Origin: a bacterium
Lineage (GTDB): Bacteria > Zixibacteria > MSB-5A5 > WJJR01
NCBI GenBank assembly: GCA_021813505.1
Contig: JAKAKI010000057.1
Coordinates: 62,001 to 126,000 of the forward strand
Length of the DNA stretch: 64,000 nt
Direction: 5' to 3'
Notes under the pieces: generated by a model
The model's database searches: none
Told to the model about the DNA's origin: nothing
The model's input: the letters and a program-made list of their open reading frames with translations, nothing else
In this document: positions 29,870 to 40,560 of the stretch, piece by piece
How positions within the stretch are numbered: position 1 is the stretch's first letter
Layout of the letters: the number at the start of each line of letters is the position of its first letter
Position numbers and translations under genes: made by a program

Positions 29870-30429
29870 GACTCTGCCAGCTTCTTCAAATCGCCGTAGA
29901 CAACATCAATTGGCCGTTCCCCGACGACCTCGGACAAGCGGCCTTTGCCGCTGTAGTACGCAATGAGAGGCGCCGTCTGCTTGCGATAGACATCAAGCCG
30001 GCGATTGATCACCTCTTCGGTGTCATCCGCCCGCCCTTCCTGGCGCGCGCGTCCCGCCAACCGGGACTTAATCTCTTCATCGCCCACCTTGACCAGCACA
30101 ACGCGGTCAATGGAGCGCTTCATCGTATCCAGCATCTTGTCGAGCGCGACTGCCTGAGCTTCGGTGCGGGGAAATCCATCAAGGATGAACCCATCCCCGT
30201 TGCTCATCGACTCCAACCGGCTGGCAATCATCTTCAGGATCAACTCGTCCGGGACCAAGTCTCCCCGGTCCATATAGGCCCGGGCTGAACGGCCCAACTC
30301 GGTTCCCGAGGCTACTTCGGACCGAAGCATGTCACCGGTCGACAGATGATCGGCTCCGAAGGCAGCCGCCAGTTTCTTGGCCTGCGTTCCCTTGCCCGAA
30401 CCTGGCGGGCCCAGCATGATCCAGCGCAT
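29866..30429 (-). CDS. adk: Adenylate kinase
   Basis: Interconverts AMP, ADP and ATP; about 187 aa. The P-loop is GPPGSGKGTQAKKLA, followed by HLSTGDMLRSEV, GFPRTEAQA and the lid region RLAGRARQEGRADDTEEVINRRL. The lid lacks the four-cysteine zinc finger of long forms, so this is the short type. ATG 30429 (MRWIMLGPPG) is favoured, and an in-frame TTG at 30444 is possible. Neither has a strong ribosome site. Confidence 0.94.
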   Translation of the reverse strand: MRWIMLGPPGSGKGTQAKKLAAAFGADHLSTGDMLRSEVASGTELGRSARAYMDRGDLVPDELILKMIASRLESMSNGDGFILDGFPRTEAQAVALDKMLDTMKRSIDRVVLVKVGDEEIKSRLAGRARQEGRADDTEEVINRRLDVYRKQTAPLIAYYSGKGRLSEVVGERPIDVVYGDLKKLAES

Positions 30430-30452
30430 ACGACTTTGACGCAAAGACCGTT

Positions 30453-31766
30453 CTACATGGAACGGCCGCGGATCCGCCCCCTTTTCATAAAGCCATCGTA
30501 GTGCCGCATCAGCAGGTGCGACTCCACCTGTTGCAGCGTGTCCAGAGCAACACCAACCACGATCAGCAGGCCGGTGCCGCCAAAGTAATATTGGACGTTG
30601 GCCCGCTGGATCAGGATGTACGGTAGAATGGCGATCACGGCGAAGAAGATTGCACCGGGCAGAGTGATTCGCGTCAGCACCTTGTCGATGTAATCCGCGG
30701 TGCGTTTGCCCGGCCGAATTCCCGGAATGTACCCGCCGTATTTCTTCATGTTGTCGGCCAGGTCAACCGGGTTGAATACAATCGCCGTGTAGAAGAACGC
30801 GAAGAAGACAATGATCAGCCCATAGACCACGGAGTAAACGACCGCACCCGGGGCGAAATACCGCCCGATTTCCTGCAGCCATTCCACGTTCGGGAAGAAG
30901 GACAGCAGCGTCTGGGGGGCGAACATGATCGACTGGGCGAAAATAATCGGAATAACGCCGGCGGTGTTGACCGACAGCGGTATATGCGTTGCCTGACCGC
31001 CGTAGACTTTGCGGCCAACGACCCGCTTGGGATACTGCACCGGAATCCGCCGCTGGGCACGCGTCACCAGGACAATGGCGGCAATGACAGCGAGCATCAA
31101 GGCCACGATAAACAGCTCGGTAAAGATCCCGCGCCGTCCGGCCATCACTTCCCGAATTTCGTCGAAGACTGATTGAGGGAAGCGCGCGACGATTCCGATG
31201 AAGATGATCAGCGAAATCCCGTTGCCGATCCCGCGCTCGGTGATCTGCTCACCGAGCCACATGATGAAGATCGTGCCGCAGGTAAAGGTGATGATAGTAA
31301 CAAGCTTGAAGCCCCATCCCGGCATCGGAACCACCGGCGCACCTTGTCCGGCATTGATCGATTCCAGGAATACGGCTGTGCCGAATGCCTGCAGGGCGCC
31401 GATCAGCACCGTTCCATAGCGGGTGTATTGCGTGATCTTGCGGCGGCCTTCTTCGCCTTCCTTCTGCAGTTTCTGGAAGTACGGAATGACCGAGCCGAGC
31501 AACTGGATGATGATCGATGCCGAAATGTAGGGCATGATCCCCAGCGCGAAGATCGTGGCTTTGTAGAAGGCCCCGCCCACGAACATATCGTACAGTCCAA
31601 AGAGCGTGCTGCCGGCGGTGGCGAAAAACGCCCCGAGGGCCTGCGCATCCACTCCCGGCGTGGGAATATGGCCGCCGATCCGGTAAACAATCAGGATCCC
31701 CAGCGTGAACAAAACACGCCGGCGGAGTTCCTCGACTTTGAAAATGTTCTGGAAGGCAGACAGCAT
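30453..31766 (-). CDS. secY: Protein translocase channel SecY
   Basis: Ten-helix channel of 437 aa. It has the plug region GIMPYISASIIIQLL, EGRRKITQYTRYGT, GIGNGISLIIFIGI, and a C-terminal cytoplasmic tail (MRHYDGFMKRGRIRGRSM) that contacts SecA and the ribosome. Works with SecE, encoded at 56051. Position rplO-secY-adk-map is the spc order of many bacteria. Confidence 0.97.
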   Translation of the reverse strand: MLSAFQNIFKVEELRRRVLFTLGILIVYRIGGHIPTPGVDAQALGAFFATAGSTLFGLYDMFVGGAFYKATIFALGIMPYISASIIIQLLGSVIPYFQKLQKEGEEGRRKITQYTRYGTVLIGALQAFGTAVFLESINAGQGAPVVPMPGWGFKLVTIITFTCGTIFIMWLGEQITERGIGNGISLIIFIGIVARFPQSVFDEIREVMAGRRGIFTELFIVALMLAVIAAIVLVTRAQRRIPVQYPKRVVGRKVYGGQATHIPLSVNTAGVIPIIFAQSIMFAPQTLLSFFPNVEWLQEIGRYFAPGAVVYSVVYGLIIVFFAFFYTAIVFNPVDLADNMKKYGGYIPGIRPGKRTADYIDKVLTRITLPGAIFFAVIAILPYILIQRANVQYYFGGTGLLIVVGVALDTLQQVESHLLMRHYDGFMKRGRIRGRSM

Positions 31767-31822
31767 ATCAGGGGGCGACTTTCTCTATGAAATTCACAGA
31801 CCGATAACTCGGGCCGATCCTG

Positions 31823-32305
31823 CTAATTCCCTCTGGCAGGAGTTTTCTGGCCTTTCGTCGGAATGAACGGGACACGTTCGCACTTCCCACCCGCGGCGGT
31901 GATCTTCTCTTCCGCCACCTTGGAAAAGGCATGGGCGGCGATCCGCAGTGGACGTTCAAGGGTTCCGTTGCCGAGAACCTTGACCGGCATGGATATCGAG
32001 CGAATCAGGCGAAGCTTGCGCATCAGAGGAATGTCAATGTGCTCCTGCCCTCCGGTTGCCAGTTCGCTCAGATTGACCACTTCATACTCAACGCGGAACG
32101 GATTGGAGAATCCGCGCTTCGGCAAACGGCGGTGCAACGGCATCTGGCCGCCTTCACGGGAGTAACGCCGCTTGGAACCCGACCGCGCATACTGGCCCTT
32201 GTGGCCCCGCGTTGACGTCTTGCCATGCCCCGAACCGATGCCACGGCCCACGCGTTTGTTCTTGTGGTGGGCGCCCTTCGGGGGCTTAAGTGTCGACAGA
32301 TCCAT
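31823..32305 (-). CDS. rplO: 50S ribosomal protein L15
   Basis: 160 aa. It begins MDLSTLKPPKGAHHKNKRVG with RGIGSGHGKTSTRGHKGQYAR, the glycine-rich family N-terminus, and LPKRGFSNPFRVEYEVVNLSEL. The C-terminus carries an extra basic tail (PTKGQKTPARGN). Typical position before secY; SecY starts 57 bases later. Confidence 0.97.
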   Translation of the reverse strand: MDLSTLKPPKGAHHKNKRVGRGIGSGHGKTSTRGHKGQYARSGSKRRYSREGGQMPLHRRLPKRGFSNPFRVEYEVVNLSELATGGQEHIDIPLMRKLRLIRSISMPVKVLGNGTLERPLRIAAHAFSKVAEEKITAAGGKCERVPFIPTKGQKTPARGN

Positions 32306-32351
32306 CGAATTGACTCTTCTCTCACCGGCCGTCGTGACGGCCGCACGCCAT

Positions 32352-32534
32352 TTAGATCTCTTCCACAGTCACCAGATGCTCAACCGTCCGGATCATCCCA
32401 CGCATGTTGGGCGTGTCATCGTGAATGACCGTCTGATAAAGCTTGCGCAATCCCAGCGCCCGGACAGCCCGCTTGTGCCTCTCGACCATGCGAATGGCGG
32501 AACGGGTATAGGTAATTTTCAACTTTCCTGCCAT
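32352..32534 (-). CDS. rpmD: 50S ribosomal protein L30
   Basis: 60 aa, single-domain bacterial form: [20 protein letters not shown] and [20 protein letters not shown]. Lies between rpsE and rplO, 6 bases after rpsE. Confidence 0.96.
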   Translation of the reverse strand: MAGKLKITYTRSAIRMVERHKRAVRALGLRKLYQTVIHDDTPNMRGMIRTVEHLVTVEEI

Positions 32535-32540
32535 GATCGG

Positions 32541-33092
32541 TTACTCCCGGCCTTCGCGCGCAATGGTTCCAACCTCGGCCGACTTGCCATTGCCGGAGTT
32601 TGCCTCGGCGGCCAGCCGTGCCCGGTATTGCCCGAGCGATTCGGCTTGCTTCAACTGGCGCAGGGCATCAAGGGTCGCTTTCACAACATTGTGCGGGTTG
32701 GTCGATCCCAGCGATTTCGTCAGAATGTCCTGGACACCCGCGGATTCGAGCACCGCACGAACCGCGCCGCCGGCGATCACACCGGTACCAGGCGAGGCCG
32801 GGCGCAGCAGAACGCGCGCGGCACCGGAGGTTCCGATGACCTGATGCGAGATCGTGCCGTTTCGGACGACAACCTGCTCCATCGCCTTCTTCGCAGATTC
32901 GAGACCCTTGCGGATCGCCTCGGCGACTTCGCCGGCTTTCCCCAAACCGATCCCGACACGCCCCTTGCGATCACCGGTGGCAACGACCGCCGTAAACGAG
33001 AAACGGCGTCCGCCCTTGACCACCTTGGCCACACGGTTGACGTAGACAACCTTTTCCAGAAATTCGCCGCTATCAGGAGCACCGCGCCACAA
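32541..33092 (-). CDS. rpsE: 30S ribosomal protein S5
   Basis: 183 aa, important for decoding accuracy. [60 protein letters not shown] and [18 protein letters not shown] are diagnostic. The TTG start at 33092 is supported by GAGGT eight bases before it and an in-frame TAA three codons upstream. Confidence 0.96.
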   Translation of the reverse strand: MWRGAPDSGEFLEKVVYVNRVAKVVKGGRRFSFTAVVATGDRKGRVGIGLGKAGEVAEAIRKGLESAKKAMEQVVVRNGTISHQVIGTSGAARVLLRPASPGTGVIAGGAVRAVLESAGVQDILTKSLGSTNPHNVVKATLDALRQLKQAESLGQYRARLAAEANSGNGKSAEVGTIAREGRE

Positions 33093-33164
33093 AGTCAGTT
33101 ACCTCGCCCGATTGTGATGAAACCCAAACTCTCGTCTCTTTCGACAATTCCACGTTGCGCCCGG

Positions 33165-33524
33165 TCAGATCTCGAGCCCGGCGCCTCGCGCACCATCCGC
33201 CACGGCCTTGACGCGGCCATGGTAGATGTAATGATTCCGGTCAAACACGGCGCACTTGATCCCCCGCTCCAATGCGAGGGCGCCGAGTTTCTCTCCCAAT
33301 TTCTTGGCCGCCTGCGTCTTCGTCACGTTGCCCTCATTGACGACAACCGTGGAACAGAACGCCAATGTCACGCCCTTCTCGTCATCGATGAGCTGCGCGG
33401 TCGTATTGCGCAACGACTTGCAGACGGTGAGACGGGGGCGCTCGGCGGTCCCATTGACACGGCGCCGGACATGGCGCCGCCGCCGCAGTTCGCGCACGCG
33501 TTTTGATTTCAACTTGTCAGACAT
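33165..33524 (-). CDS. rplR: 50S ribosomal protein L18
   Basis: 119 aa, binds 5S rRNA. MSDKLKSKRVRELRRRRHVR, NGTAERPRLTVCKSLRNTTAQLIDD read in parts, and FDRNHYIYHGRVKAVADGAR at the end. ATG 33524 is chosen over an upstream in-frame codon because MSDKLKSK matches the family start. Confidence 0.95.
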   Translation of the reverse strand: MSDKLKSKRVRELRRRRHVRRRVNGTAERPRLTVCKSLRNTTAQLIDDEKGVTLAFCSTVVVNEGNVTKTQAAKKLGEKLGALALERGIKCAVFDRNHYIYHGRVKAVADGARGAGLEI

Positions 33525-33578
33525 GATTAAACCACTCACTCCAGGTCCGCGCCTCACGCGACGGACATTCCGTCATCA

Positions 33579-34115
33579 TTACGCGGCAGTCTTGCCGGCC
33601 TTGCGGCGGACATGCTCGCCTTCGTAGCGGATTCCCTTGCCCTTGTACGGTTCCGGCGGACGGTAGCGGCGCACACGCGCGGCGACTTCGCCAACCAACT
33701 GCTTGGAAATGCCTTCGACCGCGAAACGGGTGGGATTCTCCACCACGAAATTCACGCCATCGGGCGGCGTGATCAAAATCGGATGGGAATATCCCACCAC
33801 GAGATTCAGTCTCTTGCCATTCAATTCGGCCTTGTAGCCGACACCCACGATTTCCAGCACGCGGCGGAATCCATGCGACACACCGGTGATCATATTGGCG
33901 ATCAAAGCGCGCGTGAGTCCGTGCAGCGCCCGCATCGACCGGTGGTCATTGGACCGCTCGACCGTGATGATGCCGTCGCTGATCGAGACACTGATGCCCG
34001 GCTGGAACGACTGGTGCAACTCACCCTTGGGTCCCTTCACGCGAACAACGTCACCGTCCACGGTAACCTGGACACCGGCGGGGATGGGGATGGGCTTTTT
34101 TCCTATACGCGACAT
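33579..34115 (-). CDS. rplF: 50S ribosomal protein L6
   Basis: 178 aa near the factor-binding site. MSRIGKKPIPIPAGVQVTVD, RALIANMITGVSHGF and the C-terminal RRYRPPEPYKGKGIRYEGEH with Lys-rich end are typical. Two related half-domains, full length. Confidence 0.97.
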   Translation of the reverse strand: MSRIGKKPIPIPAGVQVTVDGDVVRVKGPKGELHQSFQPGISVSISDGIITVERSNDHRSMRALHGLTRALIANMITGVSHGFRRVLEIVGVGYKAELNGKRLNLVVGYSHPILITPPDGVNFVVENPTRFAVEGISKQLVGEVAARVRRYRPPEPYKGKGIRYEGEHVRRKAGKTAA

Positions 34116-34127
34116 AGAATTCCTGTT

Positions 34128-34526
34128 CTACCAGATGCGGCAGAGCAATTCGCCGCCAATACCCCTCTGGGCGGCTTCCTGGTCTGTCATGACACCATGC
34201 GATGTTGAAACGATCGTGACTCCCAATTGGCGCCCGACGGCTTTGATATCCGTGGCATTACCGTAGCGGCGCAGGCCCGGCCGCGAAACCCGCTTCAAGC
34301 CGGTGATCACCGATTCCTTCTGCGGAGTGTAGCGCAACCGGATGACAAGCTTGTTCTGCGTCGCATCGGGCACCTCGGTGAACCCGCGGATGTAGTGATT
34401 CTCATGCAGCACCCGCACGATTTCGCGCTTGAGATTCGACGCGGGCACTTCGACGCGTTTATGTCCTGCCCCGGCGGCATTGCGAATGCGCACCAGCAGG
34501 TCGGATATGGGATCAGTCATCGTCAC
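34128..34526 (-). CDS. rpsH: 30S ribosomal protein S8
   Basis: 132 aa 16S rRNA-binding protein. MTMTDPISDLLVRIRNAAGA, RYTPQKESVITGLKRVSRPGLR and STSHGVMTDQEAAQRGIGGELLCRIW. The GTG at 34526 has GGAG eight bases upstream and gives the MxMxDPI start seen in other S8 proteins; ATG 34520 is the alternative. In E. coli S8 represses the spc operon. Confidence 0.96.
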   Translation of the reverse strand: MTMTDPISDLLVRIRNAAGAGHKRVEVPASNLKREIVRVLHENHYIRGFTEVPDATQNKLVIRLRYTPQKESVITGLKRVSRPGLRRYGNATDIKAVGRQLGVTIVSTSHGVMTDQEAAQRGIGGELLCRIW

Positions 34527-34560
34527 GATTGCTACTCCACACGGAACAGAGCTGAGTACT

Positions 34561-34746
34561 CTACCAGCTCGCCTTGGTGACTCCCGGGATATCGCCGTTT
34601 AACGCCAGCTCCCGGAAGCAAATCCGGCACAGTCCAAACCGGCGCATGAATGCGCGCGGACGTCCGCAGCGCCGGCACCGGCTGTAAGCGCGCACTCCGA
34701 ACTTGGGTTTGCGCCGTTGTTTTTCGACCAGACACTTCTTCGCCAT
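34561..34746 (-). CDS. rpsN: 30S ribosomal protein S14, zinc type
   Basis: 61 aa short form with two CxxC pairs, CRRC and CRIC, that bind zinc (type Z). [20 protein letters not shown] and [16 protein letters not shown] are standard. Located between rplE and rpsH. Confidence 0.97.
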   Translation of the reverse strand: MAKKCLVEKQRRKPKFGVRAYSRCRRCGRPRAFMRRFGLCRICFRELALNGDIPGVTKASW

Positions 34747-34779
34747 AGGATTCTTTCAGCAACTCCCCGAGTCCGCCGC

Positions 34780-35322
<543 letters not shown>

Positions 35323-35340
35323 GATTGCTCGCAATGCGCC

Positions 35341-35565
35341 TTAGACCTCGCGCTTCACATTGGAAATATGAATCGGCGCTTCCTTCTCGACGATTCCACC
35401 CTTGGGATTGCGCTGCGAGGGGCGCGTATGGCGCTTGATCATATTGACCCCCTCCACCACGATCCTGTCCTTCTTGGGATACACCCGCAGGACGCGTCCG
35501 GACGTGCCCCGGTACTTACCGGCCAGCACCACCACCTGGTCACCTTTTTTGATTCTCGCCGCCAT
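35341..35565 (-). CDS. rplX: 50S ribosomal protein L24, short form
   Basis: 74 aa, assembly initiator of the large subunit. [40 protein letters not shown] and [19 protein letters not shown] are L24, but it stops where E. coli L24 (104 aa) continues for about 30 residues. Only 18 bases separate the stop from rplE, so nothing has been lost to a frameshift. I recall similar short L24 ending in SNVKK from Chlorobi. ATG 35565 is chosen over a start nine codons upstream. Confidence 0.94.
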   Translation of the reverse strand: MAARIKKGDQVVVLAGKYRGTSGRVLRVYPKKDRIVVEGVNMIKRHTRPSQRNPKGGIVEKEAPIHISNVKREV

Positions 35566-35598
35566 AAATCCGCCAAGCCTGATCGATCGCACTCCGGC

Positions 35599-35967
35599 CT
35601 AGAGTACCTCCGGAGCCAGCGATACGATCTTCATGAAATTCTTTTCGCGCAGCTCACGCGCCACCGGACCAAAGATGCGGGTGCCGCGCGGTTCGCCCGC
35701 GTCATTGATGATGACGGCCGCGTTATCCGAAAACCGGATGTACGATCCGTCCTTGCGCCGTGTCGGACGAGTCGTCCGCACCACGACCGCTTTGCATTTC
35801 TCTTTGCGCTTCACCGTTCCGCCCGGCACGGCATCCTTGACCGAGCAAACGATGATATCGCCGACCCGCGCGTAGCGACGCCGCGTGCCGCCCAGAATGC
35901 GAAAACACATGACGATCTTGGCGCCGGAGTTATCGGCCACTGTGAGTCGGCTGTATTCTTGAATCAT
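35599..35967 (-). CDS. rplN: 50S ribosomal protein L14
   Basis: 122 aa, standard length. [52 protein letters not shown] and [29 protein letters not shown] read in parts. Follows rpsQ in the S10-spc join. Confidence 0.98.
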   Translation of the reverse strand: MIQEYSRLTVADNSGAKIVMCFRILGGTRRRYARVGDIIVCSVKDAVPGGTVKRKEKCKAVVVRTTRPTRRKDGSYIRFSDNAAVIINDAGEPRGTRIFGPVARELREKNFMKIVSLAPEVL

Positions 35968-36044
35968 CGGTTAAACCTGATTGTCGTTTCCAATCTTGCT
36001 TTATGCCATTCCCCGTTTCCCGTCCCATTCAGGACAGGATGGAA

Positions 36045-36332
36045 TCACTTCGCCTTCTCGAGCACCTCGACGAGCCGCCAGCACTTCCGTTTGGACAGCG
36101 GCCGGGTTTCCATCACCACAACTTTGTCGCCGATGCCGGCCAGTCCGGCTTCGTCGTGCGCCAGAAGTTTCATGGACCGCTTGACAATGCGCCCGTATTC
36201 GGGATGCTTCATCACCCGGTCGATCTTGACCGTGATCGTCTTGTCCATCTTGTCGGATACGACGATGCCGATCCGGGTCTTTCGTTCCTGCCGCTCTTCG
36301 CCAGCCATTACACTCATCCGTTCATTGGCCAT
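36045..36332 (-). CDS. rpsQ: 30S ribosomal protein S17
   Basis: 95 aa OB-fold 16S rRNA-binding protein. [40 protein letters not shown] and [20 protein letters not shown]. The ATG at 36332 shares its A with the rpmC TGA (TGATG), indicating translational coupling. Internal ATGs six and nine codons in are alternatives. Confidence 0.96.
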   Translation of the reverse strand: MANERMSVMAGEERQERKTRIGIVVSDKMDKTITVKIDRVMKHPEYGRIVKRSMKLLAHDEAGLAGIGDKVVVMETRPLSKRKCWRLVEVLEKAK

Positions 36333-36565
36333 CAGACAGCCGTCTTCTTGCTCGCACCCGGTGTGATTCCGAGTTCACCTTCGCGCAAAATGGTGCGGAC
36401 CCGCGCCAATTGCCGCCGCAGCAGCCGGAGGCGCACCGGATTATCCGGAGGTTGCAGCGCGCGCCGCACCCGGATGTTGAACAACTCATCCTCCAGCTCA
36501 CGAATCTGGTGAGCCAGCTCTTCGCGGTTCATTTCGCGCAAACGTTCGCTTTTCATCATTCCCAT
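36332..36565 (-). CDS. rpmC: 50S ribosomal protein L29
   Basis: 77 aa helical hairpin near the exit tunnel. [40 protein letters not shown] and [23 protein letters not shown] at 36556 is an equally plausible start. It has a C-terminal tail a few residues longer than usual. Stop overlaps rpsQ start. Confidence 0.95.
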   Translation of the reverse strand: MGMMKSERLREMNREELAHQIRELEDELFNIRVRRALQPPDNPVRLRLLRRQLARVRTILREGELGITPGASKKTAV

Positions 36566-36581
36566 ACGTTACCCGTCCCGA

Positions 36582-37001
36582 TTACCCTGCGATGGCCAGC
36601 GCTTTGACAAACTTGGTCTTGAGCGGCAGCTTGTTGGCGGCCAGCTTCAGCGCCACTTGCGCCAGATCCTCTGTGACGCCATCCAGCTCAAAGAGAATGC
36701 GTCCCGGCTTCACCACGGCCACCCAGAATTCCGGATTGCCTTTGCCTTTGCCCATGCGAGTCTCAGCGGGCTTCTGCGTGACCGGCTTGTCGGGGAATAT
36801 GCGAATCCAGACTTTGCCGCCGCGCTTGATATGGCGCGTCAGAGCAACACGGGCCGCTTCGATCTGCTTGTTGGAGATCCATGCGGGTTCCATGGCCTTG
36901 AGGCCATACTGGCCAAAGGAGATGGAGCCGCCCCGGTAGGCTTTTCCCCGGCGTGAGCCGCGCTGTTGCTTGCGATATTTGACTCGTTTAGGTGACAGCA
37001 T
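36582..37001 (-). CDS. rplP: 50S ribosomal protein L16
   Basis: 139 aa, near the A-site tRNA elbow. [60 protein letters not shown] and [17 protein letters not shown] are diagnostic. Complete. Confidence 0.98.
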   Translation of the reverse strand: MLSPKRVKYRKQQRGSRRGKAYRGGSISFGQYGLKAMEPAWISNKQIEAARVALTRHIKRGGKVWIRIFPDKPVTQKPAETRMGKGKGNPEFWVAVVKPGRILFELDGVTEDLAQVALKLAANKLPLKTKFVKALAIAG

Positions 37002-37066
37002 CTTTTCTACTCAATCCTTGCAATCGCGCCCTGCGTCCCAGGGGAATCACGCGATTCGATTCGATT

Positions 37067-37852
37067 TCAGGCCTCGGCTCCACCCGCATCGGCAGAATCA
37101 TCCGACCCGCCTTCACTGGGCAGCTTGCGCCGCGACCGCGGGCTGTGACGCTTTTTCGGGCCGCCACGGCGGTCGCGCTCGCGTCCAAATGCTGGTGGCT
37201 CTTCTTCCTTCTCGGCACCCTCCATCTGACCAAGCACTTCGCCTTTGCAGATCCAGACTTTGACACCAATGCAGCCGTAGGCGGTGTGCGCGGTGTGCCG
37301 GGCAAAATCAATGTCGGCGCGCAACGTGTGCAGAGGAACACGGCCTTCCATGTACTTTTCGGTGCGGGCGATTTCATTGCCGCCCAAACGGCCGCCGCAC
37401 TGCACGCGAATTCCCTGGGCGCCCATCTTCATCGTCGCGGCCACGGCTTTCTTCATGGCACGGCGGAATGAAATACGGCCTTCGAGCTGGCGGGCGATCG
37501 ACTCGGCGACCAGCCGCGCCCGCATCTCGGGACGCTTGACTTCGATGATATTGATCGTGATGTCCTTCTTGGTCAGCAACTGCAGCTCTTCGCGCAGCTT
37601 GTCGACTTCCGCGCCCTTGCGCCCGATCACAATCCCGGGCCGCGAGGTGTGGATGTCGACCGTGACCTTCTTGGGGGCGCGCACGATCTCGATTTTGGCG
37701 ATGCCGGCGTTATCCAGCCGTTGGTTGATGTAACGCTTAACCGTCAAATCTTCCAACAGAAGATCCGCGAAATTCCGCTCAGCAAACCACTTCGAGGACC
37801 AGCCTCGAATCACGCCTACGCGAAAGCCCACTGGATTTGTCTTCTGTCCCAA
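37067..37852 (-). CDS. rpsC: 30S ribosomal protein S3, extended C-terminus
   Basis: 261 aa mRNA-entry protein with KH domain. [48 protein letters not shown]-type segment [20 protein letters not shown] and [16 protein letters not shown]. The last ~45 residues are a low-complexity charged tail (Arg/Lys then Asp/Ala/Glu), longer than the ~220-aa norm. Confidence 0.96.
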   Translation of the reverse strand: MGQKTNPVGFRVGVIRGWSSKWFAERNFADLLLEDLTVKRYINQRLDNAGIAKIEIVRAPKKVTVDIHTSRPGIVIGRKGAEVDKLREELQLLTKKDITINIIEVKRPEMRARLVAESIARQLEGRISFRRAMKKAVAATMKMGAQGIRVQCGGRLGGNEIARTEKYMEGRVPLHTLRADIDFARHTAHTAYGCIGVKVWICKGEVLGQMEGAEKEEEPPAFGRERDRRGGPKKRHSPRSRRKLPSEGGSDDSADAGGAEA

Positions 37853-37905
37853 ATCAACCTCCGTACAACACCGCTTCCATCAACGGAAGGGTGCGAAACT
37901 TCGCC

Positions 37906-38337
37906 TCAGGCTGCCGACCCTGCCTTGGTCTCTGTGTCTTTCGCCACCACGGGCTTGGCCGCCGCCACACGCGGGCGCTTCCGTCCCGCCTGGGGCACCT
38001 GATCAGACACTACAACTCTCACATGACAATAGCGCTTACGAATCCGGTACGCCCGGCCCATGCCGACCGCGCGGAACCGGCGGGCAATCGGCCCGCCATC
38101 CACACGCACGTCGGCCACCACGAGATCCTGCTCTTTGTGGTGGGCGGTCCCCTCGGAAGCCAGCGCATTCGCGGCCGCCGATTTGATCACCTTGGCCAGC
38201 GGCGTTGCGGCGCCCTTGGGAACATGACGCAACATCTCGGTCGCCGCGGAAACCTTTAGGCCCCGGACCAATGCCGCCACCCGGCGCATCTTGCGCGCTG
38301 AACCCCGCAGGTACCGTGCTTTGGCTGTCGCTTCCAT
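37906..38337 (-). CDS. rplV: 50S ribosomal protein L22
   Basis: 143 aa, lines the exit tunnel. MEATAKARYLRGSARKMRRV and ANALASEGTAHHKEQDLVVADVRVDGGP read in parts, RAYRIRKRYCHVRVVVSD in the tunnel-loop region. ATG 38337 is the family start. An Ala/Lys/Val-rich tail of about 25 residues follows the domain. Confidence 0.95.
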   Translation of the reverse strand: MEATAKARYLRGSARKMRRVAALVRGLKVSAATEMLRHVPKGAATPLAKVIKSAAANALASEGTAHHKEQDLVVADVRVDGGPIARRFRAVGMGRAYRIRKRYCHVRVVVSDQVPQAGRKRPRVAAAKPVVAKDTETKAGSAA

Positions 38338-38373
38338 AAGAGAACTCACCATCCCAATTCGCTAAGCAGTTCG

Positions 38374-38667
38374 TTACTTGTGAGTGGGCCCTGTCGTCTT
38401 CTCGGTCTTCTTGCCGCTATGGCCGCGGAACGTCCGCGTCGGGGCAAATTCGCCGAGCTTGTGGCCCACCATATTCTCTGTCACATACACCGGGACGAAC
38501 TTGTTGCCGTTGTGAATGGCAATCGTGTGGCCGACAAAATCCGGTGGGATCGTCGACCGCCGCGCCCAAGTCTTGACCACTCGCTTCTCACCGTCTTCGT
38601 TAAGCCTGGCCACAACCCGGGCGAGGCTCTGATCGATAAATGGACCCTTCTTCAGCGAGCGAGACAC
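38374..38667 (-). CDS. rpsS: 30S ribosomal protein S19
   Basis: 97 aa. [40 protein letters not shown] and [23 protein letters not shown] start at 38667. Confidence 0.97.
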   Translation of the reverse strand: MSRSLKKGPFIDQSLARVVARLNEDGEKRVVKTWARRSTIPPDFVGHTIAIHNGNKFVPVYVTENMVGHKLGEFAPTRTFRGHSGKKTEKTTGPTHK

Positions 38668-38724
38668 TTGAACTCTCCCAGTCTTAACTCAGATTCGTGC
38701 AACAACTCCGATAATTCACCAGCA

Positions 38725-39549
38725 CTACGCGCGACGCTTGACAATCCACTTAGTGGACGGCTTGCGTTTCTTGCGCGTCCGCAAACCCTTGCTCTTCTGC
38801 CCCCACGGGCTGCACGGATGCCGTCCGCCGGAGGACTTGCCTTCGCCACCACCCATCGGGTGGTCGACCGGGTTGCGCGCCACGCCGCGAACATGCGGAC
38901 GGCGGCCACGCCACCGGCTGGCACCGGCCTTGCCCAGTGAAACGTTTTCGTGATCGATATTGCCAACCTGCCCCAGCGTGGCGTAGCACATTTCCGGGAC
39001 AAGCCTGATTTCGCCCGACGGCAAGCGCAAGTGCGCCATCCCAGCCTCTTTGGCGGCCAGCACCACCTGCGAACCGGCGCTGCGGGCCATCTGCCCGCCT
39101 TTGCCGGGCTTCAATTCAACATTGTGCACCGAGACGCCCAGCGGCAGACTCGACAGCGGCATCGCGTTCCCGACCTTAATTTCCACGGTCGGACCGGCCA
39201 CCAGCTTTTCGCCGACCTTTAAACCCTCCGGCGCCAGGATATACCGCTTCTCGCCATCGATGTAATGGAGCAGGGCAATGCGCGCGCTCCGGTTGGGATC
39301 GTACTCGATCGAGGCCACCACGGCAGGAAGATCGCGCTTGTCGCGCTTGAAATCGATCAGCCGGTAGAAGCGCTTGTGGCCCCCGCCACGGTACCGCGAG
39401 GTCACGCGCCCTTTGTTGTTGCGGCCACCACTCTGCTTGATCGCGCGCAGCAACGACCGCTCCGGCTTCGAGGAAGTGATTTCGTCGAAAGTCGGAATCG
39501 TCCGATGGCGGATTCCCGCGCTGGTTGGCTTGAAAGCTCTTATTCCCAT
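38725..39549 (-). CDS. rplB: 50S ribosomal protein L2
   Basis: 274 aa, needed for subunit joining and near the peptidyl-transferase centre. [60 protein letters not shown] and the highly conserved [20 protein letters not shown]. Complete. Confidence 0.98.
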   Translation of the reverse strand: MGIRAFKPTSAGIRHRTIPTFDEITSSKPERSLLRAIKQSGGRNNKGRVTSRYRGGGHKRFYRLIDFKRDKRDLPAVVASIEYDPNRSARIALLHYIDGEKRYILAPEGLKVGEKLVAGPTVEIKVGNAMPLSSLPLGVSVHNVELKPGKGGQMARSAGSQVVLAAKEAGMAHLRLPSGEIRLVPEMCYATLGQVGNIDHENVSLGKAGASRWRGRRPHVRGVARNPVDHPMGGGEGKSSGGRHPCSPWGQKSKGLRTRKKRKPSTKWIVKRRA

Positions 39550-39590
39550 ATCACTCTTCGCCGGCCATTTCTGGCGGGGCGCTCAGGTTA

Positions 39591-39884
39591 CTAGGCCTTT
39601 TCGAACAACTCGATGTGATCTTCCTTGCGAATCGTCACGAGGGCTTTCTTCCATGATGGGCGGCGCCCGGCAAAGCGCCCCATGCGCTTTTCCTTGCCGC
39701 GCACCATCATCGTGCGAACATCCACGACTTTGACTTTGAAGATTTCCTCGATTGCCCGCTTGATCTGAAGCTTATCCGCCTGCGACGCCACTTTGAACGC
39801 GACGCAATTCTGATGCTCGCGCTGATTCAGGCTCTTCTCAGTGGTGAGCGCTTTCTCCACGATGATGCGCGCGTCGTATTTCAT
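39591..39884 (-). CDS. rplW: 50S ribosomal protein L23
   Basis: 97 aa tunnel-exit docking site for SRP and trigger factor. [40 protein letters not shown] and [23 protein letters not shown] overlaps the rplD TGA (ATGA), so translation is coupled. Confidence 0.97.
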   Translation of the reverse strand: MKYDARIIVEKALTTEKSLNQREHQNCVAFKVASQADKLQIKRAIEEIFKVKVVDVRTMMVRGKEKRMGRFAGRRPSWKKALVTIRKEDHIELFEKA

Positions 39885-40513
39885 GATGCCAAAGCCTCCG
39901 TCATCCGCGCCAAACCTTCGGGAGAAATCACCAGATCCTGAGCCTTCAGGATCTCGAAGGGATTAATCAACTCCGCGCGCACTCTGGTCAGCCACGGCAC
40001 GTTGCGGCAGGACTTGGTGAAATTGGGCAGCACGCCCTCGTCCAGCATCAAAACCTTGCGACCGGCGACACCCATCTGCGACAACGGCTGCACAACCGAC
40101 TTGGTCTTCGGCGCCGCGAGTTCGGCACGATCCCAAATGCGCACCGCGCCATTCTGGGCCTTCAACGACAGGGCCGAGAGAAGCGCCAATCGCCGCATCT
40201 TGCGCGGCATCGCCTCGCGATGCGTGCGTGGACGAGGCCCAAACGCACGGCCACCGCCAACCCACACGGGGGAGGTATTCGAGCCGGAACGGGCGCGACC
40301 GGTGCCCTTCTGGCGCCACGGCTTGACACCGCCGCCGGAAACCTCGGCGCGCGTCTTGGTCTTGACTGTTCCCTGCCGCTGGTTTGTGTTGTACATCTTC
40401 ACGTAAGCGTGCAACACCGCGGCATTCGGTGTCTGGCCGAACAGGGCCTCAGGCAGGGTCACCGACCCACCCTGGCTCCCATCGGCATTGAATTTTGCGG
40501 CTGTCAGCGACAT
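39881..40513 (-). CDS. rplD: 50S ribosomal protein L4
   Basis: 210 aa, tunnel constriction. LPEALFGQTPNAAVLHAYVK, RAEVSGGGVKPWRQKGTGRARSG read in parts, and GGRAFGPRPRTHREAMPRKM form the conserved tunnel loop. In E. coli L4 represses the S10 operon by attenuation; I did not recognise such a leader here. Confidence 0.97.
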   Translation of the reverse strand: MSLTAAKFNADGSQGGSVTLPEALFGQTPNAAVLHAYVKMYNTNQRQGTVKTKTRAEVSGGGVKPWRQKGTGRARSGSNTSPVWVGGGRAFGPRPRTHREAMPRKMRRLALLSALSLKAQNGAVRIWDRAELAAPKTKSVVQPLSQMGVAGRKVLMLDEGVLPNFTKSCRNVPWLTRVRAELINPFEILKAQDLVISPEGLARMTEALAS

Positions 40514-40560
40514 ATCGATAACGCACCCATGAAATTCAGGATTCCACCCACCAGCGGGCG

